NCBI RefSeq assembly: GCF_001509795.1
Contig: NZ_LLZN01000063.1
Location: forward strand, 1-64,000
Direction of reading: 5' to 3'
DNA length: 64,000 bases
From: Streptomyces sp. NRRL WC-3605
GTDB taxonomy: Bacteria; Actinomycetota; Actinomycetes; Streptomycetales; Streptomycetaceae
Below the pieces are notes generated by a model that worked only from the letters and a program-made list of their open reading frames with translations, did not search any database and was not told where the DNA came from. A program made the translations under genes and the position numbers. Numbering within the stretch: position 1 is the stretch's first letter; the number at the start of each line of letters is the position of its first letter. Shown here piece by piece: positions 1-9,130 of this stretch.

Positions 1-31
1 CCCGCACCTGGCTGACTGGTTTACGACCCTC

Positions 32-69
32 CGGCGCCTGCCGACGGAACGTTCCGTCGGCAGGCGCCG
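32..69. terminator. Perfect 38-bp palindrome, probable terminator of the upstream gene
   Basis: Two 19-base arms (32-50 and 51-69) are exact reverse complements with no spacer. It lies between the window edge and the GTG at 94, so it most likely ends transcription of a gene outside the window. No T-run follows, which is usual for Streptomyces terminators. Confidence 0.6.
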
Positions 70-93
70 TCCACACACGGATACCCTTGACAG

Positions 94-1374
94 GTGACCG
101 ACGCCCAAGAGACCGCAGCAGACACTCCACTGCGAACCACCGGAGGCGGCCCTCCGGACGACGGCGGAGCCTCCGCAGCGAAGGCGCCGATCCCTCTGCT
201 CGAACCCCGCGAGGGCATTCCGCCCGTGATCGCCGACGAAACGGCGCTCGCCGAGGTGGTCGCCGCCTTCGCCGCCGGCTCCGGCCCCGTCGCCGTCGAC
301 GCCGAGCGCGCGTCCGGCTACCGCTACGGCCAGCGCGCCTATCTCGTGCAGCTGCGCCGCGCGGGCGCGGGCACCGCGCTGATCGACCCCGTCGCCTGCC
401 CCGACCTGTCCGGCCTCGGCGCGGCCCTCACGGACGTCGAGTGGGTCCTGCACGCGGCCACCCAGGACCTGCCGTGCCTGCGGGAGATAGGCATGGTGCC
501 GACCCGGCTGTTCGACACCGAGCTCGCCGGGCGGCTCGCCGGCTTCCCGCGCGTGGGCCTCGGCGCCATGGTCGAGGGCGTGCTCGGCTTCGTCCTGGAG
601 AAGGGCCACTCGGCCGTCGACTGGTCGACCCGCCCGCTGCCCGAGCCGTGGCTGCGGTACGCGTCCCTCGACGTCGAGCTGCTCGTGGACCTGCGGGACG
701 CCCTGGAGAAGGAGCTGGACCGGCAGGGCAAGCTGGAGTGGGCGCTGCAGGAGTTCGACGCGATCGCGTCGGCCCCGCCCGCCGAGCCGCGCAAGGACCC
801 CTGGCGGCGGACCTCCGGGATGCACAAGGTGCGCCGGCGCCGGCAGCTGGCCGTCGTACGGGAGCTGTGGCAGACCCGGGACCGGATCGCTCAGCGGCGC
901 GACGTGTCGCCGGGCAAGGTGCTGTCGGACGCGGCGATCGTGGAGGCCGCGCTGTCCATGCCGGCGAACGTGCACGCGCTGTCCGCGCTCAGCGGGTTCG
1001 GGCACCGGATGGGACGGCGGCAGCTGGAGCAGTGGCAGTCCGCGGTCGACCGGGCCAAGGAGCTCGGCGAGGCCCAGCTGCCCGCGCCGGGCCAGCCCGT
1101 GACCGGGCCCCCGCCGCCGCGCGCCTGGGCGGACAAGGACCCCGCGGCCGCCGCCCGCCTCGCGACGGCCCGCGCCGCGGTGTCGGCGCTGGCCGAGCGG
1201 CTGAACATGCCCCAGGAGAACCTGATCACCCCGGACACCGTGCGGCGGGTGTGCTGGGAACCGCCGCAGTCCGTGGACGCCGGGTCGGTGGCGGAGGCGC
1301 TGTCCGGGCACGGGGCCAGGCCCTGGCAGGTCGAGCTGGTCACGCCGGTCCTGGTGGCCGCGCTGTCGGCCTAG
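94..1374 (+). CDS. Ribonuclease D-like 3'-5' exonuclease with HRDC domain
   Basis: A 426-residue protein of the DEDDy exonuclease family, which trims RNA 3' ends in the cytoplasm. The catalytic set is complete: exo I D69 and E71 (VAVDAER), exo II with D125 (HAATQDLP), exo III Y189 and D193 (YASLDVELL). An HRDC-type nucleic-acid-binding region follows at about 245-325. The first 40 residues are a low-complexity Gly/Pro/Ala tail. GTG 94 has no Shine-Dalgarno sequence and a TACCCT -10-like hexamer sits at 82-87, so the mRNA could be leaderless. It stands alone, co-oriented with fadAB 215 bp downstream. The family call is firm; the exact RNA substrates are not visible. Confidence 0.9.
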   Translation: MTDAQETAADTPLRTTGGGPPDDGGASAAKAPIPLLEPREGIPPVIADETALAEVVAAFAAGSGPVAVDAERASGYRYGQRAYLVQLRRAGAGTALIDPVACPDLSGLGAALTDVEWVLHAATQDLPCLREIGMVPTRLFDTELAGRLAGFPRVGLGAMVEGVLGFVLEKGHSAVDWSTRPLPEPWLRYASLDVELLVDLRDALEKELDRQGKLEWALQEFDAIASAPPAEPRKDPWRRTSGMHKVRRRRQLAVVRELWQTRDRIAQRRDVSPGKVLSDAAIVEAALSMPANVHALSALSGFGHRMGRRQLEQWQSAVDRAKELGEAQLPAPGQPVTGPPPPRAWADKDPAAAARLATARAAVSALAERLNMPQENLITPDTVRRVCWEPPQSVDAGSVAEALSGHGARPWQVELVTPVLVAALSA

Positions 1375-1505
1375 CGGCGTCCCGGGGCGCGGCGACGGGC
1401 GGGTGCGGCGAGATCGCGCCAAGATCTACCGGTGCGTCCGGGTGCGGGGCTGGGCCGGCGGTGTGACCTTCGCCGCTCCCCACGCCAGGACTGTGCAGCT
1501 ACGTT

Positions 1506-1541
1506 ACTCATAAGTAGCATGAGTTCTGAGCGCGCGCTCAG
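1506..1541. promoter_or_regulatory. Two inverted repeats upstream of fadAB, candidate operators
   Basis: ACTCAT (1506-1511), a 7-bp spacer and ATGAGT (1519-1524) form one inverted repeat. CTGAGCGCGCGCTCAG (1526-1541) is a perfect 16-bp palindrome immediately after it. They lie 50-85 bp before the fadA start. That fits binding sites for a TetR/FadR-type regulator of fatty acid degradation; the regulator is not in the window. Confidence 0.5.
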
Positions 1542-1589
1542 CGCGTCGCGCAGCAGTAGTGCCATCCCGCACCCTGGAGGAGAGCCATC

Positions 1590-2816
1590 GTGCCTCGTAC
1601 CGTCAGGGACGTCGTCTTCGTCGACGGCGTCCGCACCCCGTTCGGCAAGGCGGGCCCGAAGGGCATCTACCACGAGACCCGTGCCGACGACCTCGTCGTG
1701 AAGGCGATCCGGGAGCTGCTGCGCCGCAACCCCGGTCTCGACCCGAAGAAGATCGACGAGGTCGCCATCGCCGCGACCACGCAGATCGGCGACCAGGGCC
1801 TGACCATCGGCCGCACGGCCGGCATCCTCGCGGGCCTGCCGCAGTCGGTGCCCGGCTACTCCATCGACCGCATGTGCGCCGGCGCCCTGACCGCCGTCAC
1901 CACGGTCGCCGGTTCGGTCGCCTTCGGTGCGTACGACATCGCCATCGCCGGTGGTGTCGAGCACATGGGCCGCCACCCGATGGGTGAGGGCGTCGACCCC
2001 AACCCGCGCTTCGTCAGCGAGAAGCTGGTCGACGAGTCCGCCCTGTTCATGGGCATGACTGCCGAGAACCTGCACGACCGCTACCCGACGATCACCAAGC
2101 AGCGCGCCGACGAGTACGCCGTGCGCTCCCAGGAGAAGGCCGCCAAGGCGTACGCCAACGGCAAGATCCAGGCCGACCTGGTACCGATCTCGGTGCGCCG
2201 CACCAACGCCGAGGCCGGCGAGACCGGCTGGGGCCTGGTCACCGCCGACGAGCCGATGCGCCCGGGCACCACCCTGGAGAACCTGTCCGGTCTGAAGACC
2301 CCGTTCCGCGTGCACGGCCGGGTCACCGCCGGCAACGCGGCCGGTCTGAACGACGGCGCCACCGCCTCCCTCATCGCCTCCGAGGACTTCGCCCGCGAGC
2401 ACGACCTGCCGGTGAAGATGCGCCTCGTCTCCTACTCGTTCGCGGGTGTGGAGCCGGAGGTCATGGGCTACGGCCCGATCCCGGCCACCGAGAAGGCCCT
2501 CGCGCAGGCCGGTCTGTCCATCGACGACATCGGCCTGTTCGAGGTCAACGAGGCCTTCGCCGTGCAGGTGCTGGCCTTCCTGGAGCACTACGGCATCGCC
2601 GACGACGACGCCCGCGTCAACCAGTACGGCGGCGCGATCGCCTTCGGGCACCCGCTGGCCTCCTCCGGCGTCCGTCTGATGACGCAGCTGGCCCGCCAGT
2701 TCGAGGAGCAGCCGGAGGTCCGCTACGGCCTCACCACGATGTGCGTCGGCTTCGGCATGGGCGCCACCGTGATCTGGGAGAACCCGCACCACAAGGACGC
2801 CGGAGGCGACAAGTGA
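1590..2816 (+). CDS. fadA: Acetyl-CoA acyltransferase (3-ketoacyl-CoA thiolase), FadA
   Basis: A 408-residue thiolase that cleaves 3-ketoacyl-CoA with CoA in the last step of fatty acid beta-oxidation. Both thiolase halves are present. The nucleophilic Cys is C96 (DRMCAGAL), the active-site His is H354 (FGHPLASSG), and the second Cys is C385 (TMCVGFGMG). GTG 1590 is preceded by a good GGAGGA at 1577-1582. The stop overlaps the GTG of fadB by 4 bp (GTGA), so the two subunits are translationally coupled. This is the usual actinobacterial order, thiolase then multifunctional alpha subunit. Full length with no oddities. Confidence 0.96.
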   Translation: MPRTVRDVVFVDGVRTPFGKAGPKGIYHETRADDLVVKAIRELLRRNPGLDPKKIDEVAIAATTQIGDQGLTIGRTAGILAGLPQSVPGYSIDRMCAGALTAVTTVAGSVAFGAYDIAIAGGVEHMGRHPMGEGVDPNPRFVSEKLVDESALFMGMTAENLHDRYPTITKQRADEYAVRSQEKAAKAYANGKIQADLVPISVRRTNAEAGETGWGLVTADEPMRPGTTLENLSGLKTPFRVHGRVTAGNAAGLNDGATASLIASEDFAREHDLPVKMRLVSYSFAGVEPEVMGYGPIPATEKALAQAGLSIDDIGLFEVNEAFAVQVLAFLEHYGIADDDARVNQYGGAIAFGHPLASSGVRLMTQLARQFEEQPEVRYGLTTMCVGFGMGATVIWENPHHKDAGGDK

Positions 2817-4942
2817 GCACCACCGCTGAGCTTCTGAAGGGCGCCGCCGAGCTGTTCCCCGGCGAGGTCGTCACGCAGGCGCACGTACGCCACTTCGACC
2901 TGCCGCTGGGCGCCGGGCGCTTCGCCCTGATCAGCCTGGACAACGGTCACGACCACACGAAGCCGACCACGCTCGGCCCGCAGTCGCTGGCGAACATCGA
3001 CGCCGCGATCGACCAGGTCGAGAAGGAGGCCGCGGACGGCGACATCGTCGGCGTCGGCGTCACCGGCAAGCCGTTCATCTTCGCGGTCGGCGCCGACCTC
3101 AAGGGCGTCGAGCTGCTGAAGGAGCACAAGGACGCGCTGGCCATCGGCAAGGGCGGCCACGACGTCTTCAAGCGGCTGTCGCAGCTGGCCGTGCCGACCT
3201 TCGCGTACTACAACGGCGCCGCCATGGGCGGTGGCGTCGAGATCGGCCTGCACTGCACCTACCGCACGGTGTCCGCGGCGCTGCCCGCCTTCTCGCTGCC
3301 CGAGGTCTTCCTCGGCCTGGTGCCCGGCTGGGGCGGCTGCACCCTGCTGCCGAACCTGATCGGCGCCGAGAAGGCCGTCTCGGTGATCATCGAGAACAGC
3401 CTCAACCAGAACAAGCAGCTCAAGGGCAAGCAGGTCTACGAACTCGGCATCGCGGACGCGCTGTTCGAGGGCGCGGACTTCCTGGAGCAGTCGCTGATCT
3501 GGACCGCGTCCGTCCTGAAGGGCGAGATCAAGGTCGAGCGTCCGGTGATCGACCGCGGTGAGGCCTGGGACCAGGCCGTCGCCAAGGGCCGTTTCATCGC
3601 GGACGGCAAGGTGCACGGCGCGGCCCCGGCCGCCTACCGCGCCCTGGACATCATCGCCGCCGCCAAGGACGGCGACCTGCAGAAGGGCTACGACGCCGAG
3701 GACCAGGCGCTCGCCGACCTGATCATGGGTGGCGAGCTGCGCTCCGGCATCTACGCCTTCAACCTGGTGCAGAAGCGCGGCAAGCGCCCCGCCGGTGCCC
3801 CGGACAAGAGCCTGGCCCGCCCGGTCACCAAGGTCGGTGTCGTCGGCGCCGGTCTGATGGCCTCCCAGCTCGCCCTGCTCTTCCTCCGCCGCCTGGAGGT
3901 CCCGGTCGTCCTCACGGACATCGACCAGGAGCGCGTCGACAAGGGCGTGGGCTACGTCCACGCCGAGATCGACAAGCTGCTCGGCAAGGGCCGGATCAAC
4001 CAGGACAAGGCCAACCGCCTCAAGGCGCTGGTGACGGGTGTCCTGGACAAGGCGGAGGGCTTCTCCGACGCGGACTTCGTCATCGAGGCCGTGTTCGAGG
4101 AGATCGGCGTCAAGCAGCAGGTGTTCGCGGAGGTCGAGGCGGTCGCCCCGGCCCACGCCATCTTCGCGACCAACACCTCCTCCCTCTCCGTCTCGGAGAT
4201 GGCGTCGAAGCTGAAGCACCCCGAGCGGGTCGTCGGCTTCCACTTCTTCAACCCGGTCGCGGTGCTGCCGCTGCTGGAGATCGTCCGCGGCGAGAAGACC
4301 GACGACGCCTCGCTGGCCACGGCGTTCGCCGTCGCCAAGAAGCTGAAGAAGACCGCGGTGCTGACGAAGGACGCCCCGGCGTTCGTCGTGAACCGCATCC
4401 TGACCCGCTTCATGGGCGAGATCCAGAACGTCATCGACGAGGGCACGCCGGTCGAGGTCGCCGAGAAGGCGGTGGAGCCCCTGGGCCTGCCGATGTCTCC
4501 CCTCGTCCTGCTGGAGCTGGTCGGTCCCGCGATCGGTCTGCACGTCTCGGAGACCCTCAACCGGGCCTTCCCGGACCGCTTCACGGTCTCCCCGAACCTC
4601 GCGGCCGTCGTCAAGGCGGGCAAGCGCGGCTTCTACGTCTACGACTCCGGCAAGCCGGAGCTGGACCCGGAGGTCGCCGCGCTGCTGAAGCAGGGCGATG
4701 TCGTCCTGACCGAGGAGCAGGTCCGCGACCGCGTCCTGGACGCCGTCGCGCAGGAGATCGGGCTCATGCTCGACGAGGGCGTCGTCGCCGAGGCCCAGGA
4801 CATCGACCTGTGCCTGATCACGGGCGCCGGCTGGCCCTTCCACCTGGGCGGCATCACGCCGTACCTGGACCGCGAGGGTGTCTCCGAGCGCGTGAACGGC
4901 AAGATGTTCCTGGAGCCGGGCGTCGCTTCCGTCCCTGCCTAG
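2813..4942 (+). CDS. fadB: Multifunctional fatty acid oxidation protein FadB (enoyl-CoA hydratase / 3-hydroxyacyl-CoA dehydrogenase)
   Basis: A 709-residue trifunctional-type alpha subunit. The N-terminal crotonase domain (about 1-310) keeps the oxyanion-hole region and both catalytic glutamates (GGGVEIGL and SLPEVFLGL). The C-terminal 3-hydroxyacyl-CoA dehydrogenase has the Rossmann glycine motif (VGVVGAGLMASQLA) and the catalytic His in VVGFHFFNPVAVLP. It hydrates enoyl-CoA and oxidises the hydroxyacyl-CoA, handing 3-ketoacyl-CoA to FadA. The start is the GTG overlapping the fadA stop; a longer reading frame exists upstream but lies inside fadA. A strong hairpin follows 15 bp after the stop. 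Confidence 0.96.
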   Translation: MSTTAELLKGAAELFPGEVVTQAHVRHFDLPLGAGRFALISLDNGHDHTKPTTLGPQSLANIDAAIDQVEKEAADGDIVGVGVTGKPFIFAVGADLKGVELLKEHKDALAIGKGGHDVFKRLSQLAVPTFAYYNGAAMGGGVEIGLHCTYRTVSAALPAFSLPEVFLGLVPGWGGCTLLPNLIGAEKAVSVIIENSLNQNKQLKGKQVYELGIADALFEGADFLEQSLIWTASVLKGEIKVERPVIDRGEAWDQAVAKGRFIADGKVHGAAPAAYRALDIIAAAKDGDLQKGYDAEDQALADLIMGGELRSGIYAFNLVQKRGKRPAGAPDKSLARPVTKVGVVGAGLMASQLALLFLRRLEVPVVLTDIDQERVDKGVGYVHAEIDKLLGKGRINQDKANRLKALVTGVLDKAEGFSDADFVIEAVFEEIGVKQQVFAEVEAVAPAHAIFATNTSSLSVSEMASKLKHPERVVGFHFFNPVAVLPLLEIVRGEKTDDASLATAFAVAKKLKKTAVLTKDAPAFVVNRILTRFMGEIQNVIDEGTPVEVAEKAVEPLGLPMSPLVLLELVGPAIGLHVSETLNRAFPDRFTVSPNLAAVVKAGKRGFYVYDSGKPELDPEVAALLKQGDVVLTEEQVRDRVLDAVAQEIGLMLDEGVVAEAQDIDLCLITGAGWPFHLGGITPYLDREGVSERVNGKMFLEPGVASVPA

Positions 4943-4956
4943 GCGTTCCGAGCTGA

Positions 4957-5000
4957 ACGCCGGTGCCCCGTACATCTCTTGGTGTACGGGGCACCGGCGT
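4957..5000. terminator. Rho-independent-type terminator, fadAB / convergent gene
   Basis: An 18-bp perfect stem (4957-4974 with 4983-5000) closes an 8-nt loop. It lies between the convergent genes fadB and the propeller-like gene and can act in both directions. Confidence 0.85.
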
Positions 5001-5009
5001 ATCGCAGGA

Positions 5010-5055
5010 GCGCGGGGAACTGCGCGAACAACCACGAACGACCGGCAGCCGCCCG
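5010..5055 (+). repeat. Dispersed Streptomyces intergenic element, copy A
   Basis: The segment begins GCGCGGGGAACTGCGCGA and continues with a CAACCACGAACGACCGGCAG-like tail. It matches the 11269-11313 segment over about 45 bp at roughly 80 percent by eye. From memory, elements of this type occur in many Streptomyces intergenic regions. Confidence 0.55.
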
Positions 5056-5086
5056 CCAGGAGTCGGCCCCGGCTCATGGGGCGCCT

Positions 5087-6103
5087 TCAGACCTGCCGCC
5101 AGGCTTCGAGTGCCAGTCCCGGTTCGTCCTTGCGCCCCGTCAGCAGGAGATGGCCCGTCGACGGTGACAAGGTCGCCGCCACGATCCGTTCCTCCTCGTC
5201 CAGCGCCAGCGCCACCACCGCGTCCGCCGGGAGCTGCGGTCCCGACTCGGTCCACCACGCCCCCGCGGACTCCTGTTCCGTCGGGTACGCGGCGAAGGCG
5301 ACGCGGCCGCTCGCCGAGCGCTGGGCGAGGACCGTGCAGTCGTGGCCGTCGAGCACGCAGCGGACGGCGGACACCGGGCCGGGCCCGGCCGACGGCAGGA
5401 CGGTGACCGGTTTGGCGCCGGGACGCCAGGCGCACAGATCGCCGGACTCCTCGGCGTAGTAGAGCGTGGTGTGCTCCATCGAGGTGGCCAGGGCGTACAG
5501 GGTGCCGGTCCGGACGGAGGTCTCCAGCGCCTCCTGGAGGACGGGGACGGCGCCCGGCTCCTCCTGCCGCCAGTGCAGCAGGGCTCCGGGGACGGCCGCG
5601 TACAGCTCGACGAGACCGGACTCCCCCGCCACGGCGGCCAGTTGCTCGTGGACGTCCCGGCCCTTGAGGTCGTGCCAGGCTCCCCAGCCGCCCGCCTGCT
5701 TCTGCGCGCGCATGCCGACGCCGCCCGCCTTGTTGCGGACGAACACATGGGCGCGGCCCTGCGCGTCGACGGTGACGGCGGGCAGGCCCGTACGGTCGCC
5801 GCTGCCGTCGGGGTGGCCGATCGGGACCCAGTCGAGCGCGGCCAGCCGGGGCCTGAAGTGCGTGGAGTGCACGAGGCCCGACTCTCCCGGCTTGGTGGGA
5901 CGCCAGGCGGCCAGATGGGTGTAGGCGTCGGCGCCGTGCCCGAGGGCGGGGCCGGGGCGGAGCCTCTGCTCGCCGCCGATCCGGCGTGCGGGGCCCCACG
6001 GGCCGCCAGGCCCCAGTTCCGCCCGGCACAGGACGGCCTCGTCGGTCGGCAGATAGACGCTGAGGCGGCCGTCACGGCCGCGGATGAGCCAGTCGCCGTT
6101 CAC
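5087..6103 (-). CDS. Conserved hypothetical protein, probable beta-propeller / lectin-like fold
   Basis: A 338-residue soluble protein with no signal peptide or membrane segment. It shows regularly spaced Trp/Gly-rich strands of about 45-50 residues, with motifs such as GPWGPARRIG, GGWGAWHDLKG and GDLCAWRPG. This pattern is seen in PLL/fucolectin-like and sialidase-type propeller repeats. No catalytic residues of a known enzyme can be assigned. GTG 6103 has an AGGG seven bases upstream. It converges on fadB across the terminator and is divergent from the 3-hydroxyisobutyrate-dehydrogenase-family gene, with only 95 bp between starts. Function unknown; the fold call is an inference from repeat spacing. 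Confidence 0.6.
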   Translation of the reverse strand: MNGDWLIRGRDGRLSVYLPTDEAVLCRAELGPGGPWGPARRIGGEQRLRPGPALGHGADAYTHLAAWRPTKPGESGLVHSTHFRPRLAALDWVPIGHPDGSGDRTGLPAVTVDAQGRAHVFVRNKAGGVGMRAQKQAGGWGAWHDLKGRDVHEQLAAVAGESGLVELYAAVPGALLHWRQEEPGAVPVLQEALETSVRTGTLYALATSMEHTTLYYAEESGDLCAWRPGAKPVTVLPSAGPGPVSAVRCVLDGHDCTVLAQRSASGRVAFAAYPTEQESAGAWWTESGPQLPADAVVALALDEEERIVAATLSPSTGHLLLTGRKDEPGLALEAWRQV

Positions 6104-6198
6104 CGGATCACCCTATGCGGGAGCCGCACGGCGGAACGCGCCGCCCCCGGGCAAGCTGGATCACGGCACCATCCGTACCGAGACAGGAAGTCGACGTC

Positions 6199-7104
6199 AT
6201 GACCGACAAGTTCACCGTGAGTGTCCTGGGTACCGGGATCATGGGGGCCGCGATGGCCCGTAACCTCGTGAAGGCCGGGCACACCGTCCGGGTCTGGAAC
6301 CGCACCCGGGGCAAGGCCGAGCCGCTGGCCGCCGACGGGGCCCTGGTGACCGGGACGCCCGCCGAGGCGGTCCGGGACGCCGATGTCGTGCTCACCATGC
6401 TGTACGACGGGCCCGCGACGCTGGAGGTCATGCGGGAGGCGGCGCCGGCCCTGCGCGCCGGGGCCGTGTGGGTGCAGTCGACGACCGCCGGTCTGGAGGG
6501 GATCGCCGACCTGGCCGGCTTCGCGCGCGACCACGGCCTCGTCTTCTACGACGCCCCCGTGCTCGGCACCCGGGAGCCCGCCGAGGCCGGCACGCTCACC
6601 GTGCTGGCGGCGGGCCCGAACGAGAGCCGGCCGGTGGTGCGGACCGTGTTCGACGCCGTGGGGTCCCGGACGGTGTGGACCGGCGAGGACGGCGGGGCGG
6701 GCACCGCGACCCGGCTGAAGCTGGTCGCCAACAGCTGGGTGCTGGCGGTGACGAACGCCGCCGGTGAGGTGCTGGCGCTGTCCAAGGTCCTCGGGGTGGA
6801 CCCGCAGCGGTTCTTCGAGGTGATCGACGGCGGCCCGCTCGACATGGGGTACCTGCGGGCGAAGACGGGGGTGGTGCTGGACGGAGGCCTGACCCCGGCC
6901 GCCTTCGCCGTCCGCACGGCGGCCAAGGACGCGCGGCTCATCGTGGAGGCGGCCCAAGGCCACGGCGCCCGCCTGGACGTAGCGGCGGCGAGCGCGGAGC
7001 GGTTCGCCCGGGCGGAGGCGCAGGGGCACGGCGACGAGGACATGGCGGCGGCGTACTTCGCGAGCTTCCCGGAAGAGGTTCGCCGGGGAGGGGACGGGAA
7101 GTAG
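6199..7104 (+). CDS. NAD(P)-dependent oxidoreductase, 3-hydroxyisobutyrate dehydrogenase / imine reductase-like family
   Basis: A 301-residue beta-hydroxyacid dehydrogenase. The N-terminal Rossmann motif is VLGTGIMGAAMARNLVKAGH. An NRT motif at residues 34-36 suggests NADP preference. The mid-domain substrate loop appears as DAPVLGTREPAEAGTLT, with G/T residues in place of the classic GG. The C-terminal helical domain carries KLVANSWVLAVTN, where the usual catalytic Lys position can be placed (LKLVANSW). ATG 6199 was chosen over upstream codons because AGGAAG lies 8 bp before it. Substrate unknown; candidates include 3-hydroxyisobutyrate, tartronate semialdehyde or glyoxylate-type acids. Confidence 0.85.
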   Translation: MTDKFTVSVLGTGIMGAAMARNLVKAGHTVRVWNRTRGKAEPLAADGALVTGTPAEAVRDADVVLTMLYDGPATLEVMREAAPALRAGAVWVQSTTAGLEGIADLAGFARDHGLVFYDAPVLGTREPAEAGTLTVLAAGPNESRPVVRTVFDAVGSRTVWTGEDGGAGTATRLKLVANSWVLAVTNAAGEVLALSKVLGVDPQRFFEVIDGGPLDMGYLRAKTGVVLDGGLTPAAFAVRTAAKDARLIVEAAQGHGARLDVAAASAERFARAEAQGHGDEDMAAAYFASFPEEVRRGGDGK

Positions 7105-7133
7105 CGGTCGGGCGCCGTGCGACCCTGGGCCCC

Positions 7134-7505
7134 ATGGACGAGGACCTTCCCCTGCTCGTGATCGTCGACGCCGCGAACGTCGTCGGGTCGGTGCCCGACG
7201 GCTGGTGGCGGGACCGCCGCGGCGCCGCGGAACGGCTGCGGGACCGGCTGGTGGCGGACGGGCTGCCGGGGCACGCCGGGCCGGTGGAGATCGTGCTGGT
7301 GGTGGAGGGGGCGGCCCGGGGCGTGGAGAGCGTGCCGGGGGTGCGCGTGGAGTCCGCCGCCGGGAGCGGGGACGACCACGTGGTCGCGCTGGTGGAGCGG
7401 GCGGCCGGGCGGCCCGTGCTGGTGGTGACCGCCGACCGGGAGCTGCGGCGGCGGGTGGCGGCGGCGGGGGCGGACGTGACGGGGCCGCGTACGGTCCGGC
7501 CGTAG
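7134..7505 (+). CDS. NYN/PIN-like domain protein
   Basis: A 123-residue protein consisting of one PIN-like nuclease fold. An N-terminal acidic strand motif (LLVIVDAANVVGS) and two further acidic clusters (SGDDHVVALVE and VVTADRELRRRV) match the metal-binding aspartates of NYN/YacP-like RNases. It could act on RNA, but activity is not proven by the sequence. It starts 29 bp after the oxidoreductase with weak ribosome binding, so it may be co-transcribed. Its last eight codons are embedded in a bidirectional terminator. Confidence 0.7.
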   Translation: MDEDLPLLVIVDAANVVGSVPDGWWRDRRGAAERLRDRLVADGLPGHAGPVEIVLVVEGAARGVESVPGVRVESAAGSGDDHVVALVERAAGRPVLVVTADRELRRRVAAAGADVTGPRTVRP

Positions 7506-7528
7506 CCGGGCTGCCGTACGCGGCCCCG
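7480..7528. terminator. Bidirectional terminator overlapping the NYN gene end
   Basis: A 15-bp stem (7480-7494 with 7514-7528) encloses a 19-nt loop that holds the TAG of the NYN gene. It serves the plus-strand NYN gene and the minus-strand permease, whose stop is at 7545. Confidence 0.75.
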
Positions 7529-7544
7529 AACGCAGTACCGCCTC

Positions 7545-9044
7545 CTACTTCACGCCGGCCGCGGGTTCCTCCTCGCCGCGGGCGAGACGGCTGTGGGTGC
7601 GGCCGTAGAGGAAGTACACGGCGAAGCCGACGACCATCCAGATGGCGAACCGGACCCAGGTCTCGGCGGGCAGGTTGATCATCAGCCACAGCGAGGCGCA
7701 CACCGACAGGATCGGCAGGACCGGCACCCAGGGGGTGCGGAAGGACCGGTGCAGGTCGGGGCGGGTCTTGCGGAGGATGATCACGCCGATGGCCACGACC
7801 ACGAAGGCGAACAGGGTGCCGATGTTCACCAGCGCCGCCAGCTCGGTCAGGGGCGTGAAGCCCGCGAGGATGGCGATGAGCACGCCCAGCAGGATCGTCG
7901 GGCGGTGCGGGGTCTTGAAGCGCGGGTGGACGTGCGAGAAGAAGCGGGGCAGCAGTCCGTCCCGGCTCATGGCGAAGAAGACCCGGGTCTGGCCGAGCAG
8001 CAGGATCATGCAGACCGTCGTCAGGCCGACGGCGGCGCCGAAGCTGATGAAGCCCGCGTACCAGGGGTGCCCGGTGTCCTTGAACGCGTCGGCGAGCGGC
8101 GCGTCGACGGAGAGCTTGGTGTAGTTCTGCATGCCCGTGACGACGATCGACACGAGGACGTACAGGGTGGTGCAGATGATGAGGGAGCCGAGGATGCCGC
8201 GCGGCATGTCGCGCTGCGGGTTCTTGGTCTCCTCGGCGGCCGTGGCCACGACGTCGAAGCCGATGAAGGCGAAGAACACGACGGAGGCCGCGGTGAAGAT
8301 GCCCATGACGCCGAAGTTCGACGGCGCCCAGCCGAACATCAGCTGGATCAGTGGTGCCTGGAGACTGCCCTCGGCCTCCACGGTCTGGCTCTTCGGGATG
8401 AACGGGTCGTAGTTGTCGGCGTTGATCAGGAACGCGCCGGCGATGATCACCGTCAGGACGACGGCCAGCTTGATCGCCACGACCAGGGTCGTGATCCGCG
8501 CCGACAGCTTCATGCCGATGACGAGGATGACGGTCAGGACGAGGACGAGCGCGGCGGCCAGGATGTCGAAGCCGAAGCCGTCGGCGCCCTCCCTGCTGCC
8601 GAGGGCCGCCGGCATCTCCCAGCCCGCGTTGTCCATCAGGGACTGGATGTAGCCCGACCAGCCGACGGCCACCACCGCCGTGCCCAGCGCGAACTCCAGG
8701 ACCAGGTCCCAGCCGATGATCCAGGCGGGCAGCTCCCCCAGGGAGGCGTACGAGAAGGTGTACGCCGACCCGGCGACGGGGAGCGTGGACGCGAACTCGG
8801 CATAGCACAGGGCGGCCAGCGCGCAGGCGATGCCGGAGACGACGAACGCCAGGGCCACCGCGGGCCCTGCGTTGTCCTTGGCGACGGTGCCGGTGAGCAC
8901 GAAGATGCCCGTGCCGATGATGACGCCGACGCCGAAGACGGTCAGGTCCAGCGCGGAGAGGGACTTCTTGAGCGCGTGCTCGGGTTCCTCGGTGTCGCGG
9001 ATGGACTGCTCGACTCTCTTCGTCCGGAAGAGTGTGCTGCTCAC
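7545..9044 (-). CDS. Amino acid permease, APC superfamily
   Basis: A 499-residue integral membrane transporter with about 12-14 hydrophobic helices. TM1 carries the APC signature (GVGVIIGTGIFVLTG), and the consensus PAVALAFVVSGIACALAALCYAEFA-type region (shown here in part) follows. This is the cationic-amino-acid/polyamine type. It probably imports amino acids by proton symport; the substrate cannot be read. GTG 9044 was chosen because GGGAGG lies six bases upstream; further upstream codons lack such a site. It lies downstream of dxs, separated by a hairpin, so it is probably its own transcript. Confidence 0.88.
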   Translation of the reverse strand: MSSTLFRTKRVEQSIRDTEEPEHALKKSLSALDLTVFGVGVIIGTGIFVLTGTVAKDNAGPAVALAFVVSGIACALAALCYAEFASTLPVAGSAYTFSYASLGELPAWIIGWDLVLEFALGTAVVAVGWSGYIQSLMDNAGWEMPAALGSREGADGFGFDILAAALVLVLTVILVIGMKLSARITTLVVAIKLAVVLTVIIAGAFLINADNYDPFIPKSQTVEAEGSLQAPLIQLMFGWAPSNFGVMGIFTAASVVFFAFIGFDVVATAAEETKNPQRDMPRGILGSLIICTTLYVLVSIVVTGMQNYTKLSVDAPLADAFKDTGHPWYAGFISFGAAVGLTTVCMILLLGQTRVFFAMSRDGLLPRFFSHVHPRFKTPHRPTILLGVLIAILAGFTPLTELAALVNIGTLFAFVVVAIGVIILRKTRPDLHRSFRTPWVPVLPILSVCASLWLMINLPAETWVRFAIWMVVGFAVYFLYGRTHSRLARGEEEPAAGVK

Positions 9045-9130
9045 GGTCTTACCTCCCACGCTTGCCGTCCCCGACATGATCGAAAGGGGGCGTGGTACGC
9101 CTGCCCCGGCGCGAGCAATTTCACACAGAT

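Noticed and set aside
2723..5077. 784-codon open frame antisense to fadB
   Set aside because: High-GC shadow frame with Leu/Gly/Arg/Asp-rich low-complexity protein; fadB has all catalytic motifs.
4943..5086. Mobile-element ends around the dispersed repeat
   Set aside because: No target duplications or transposase; only a 45-bp shared segment.
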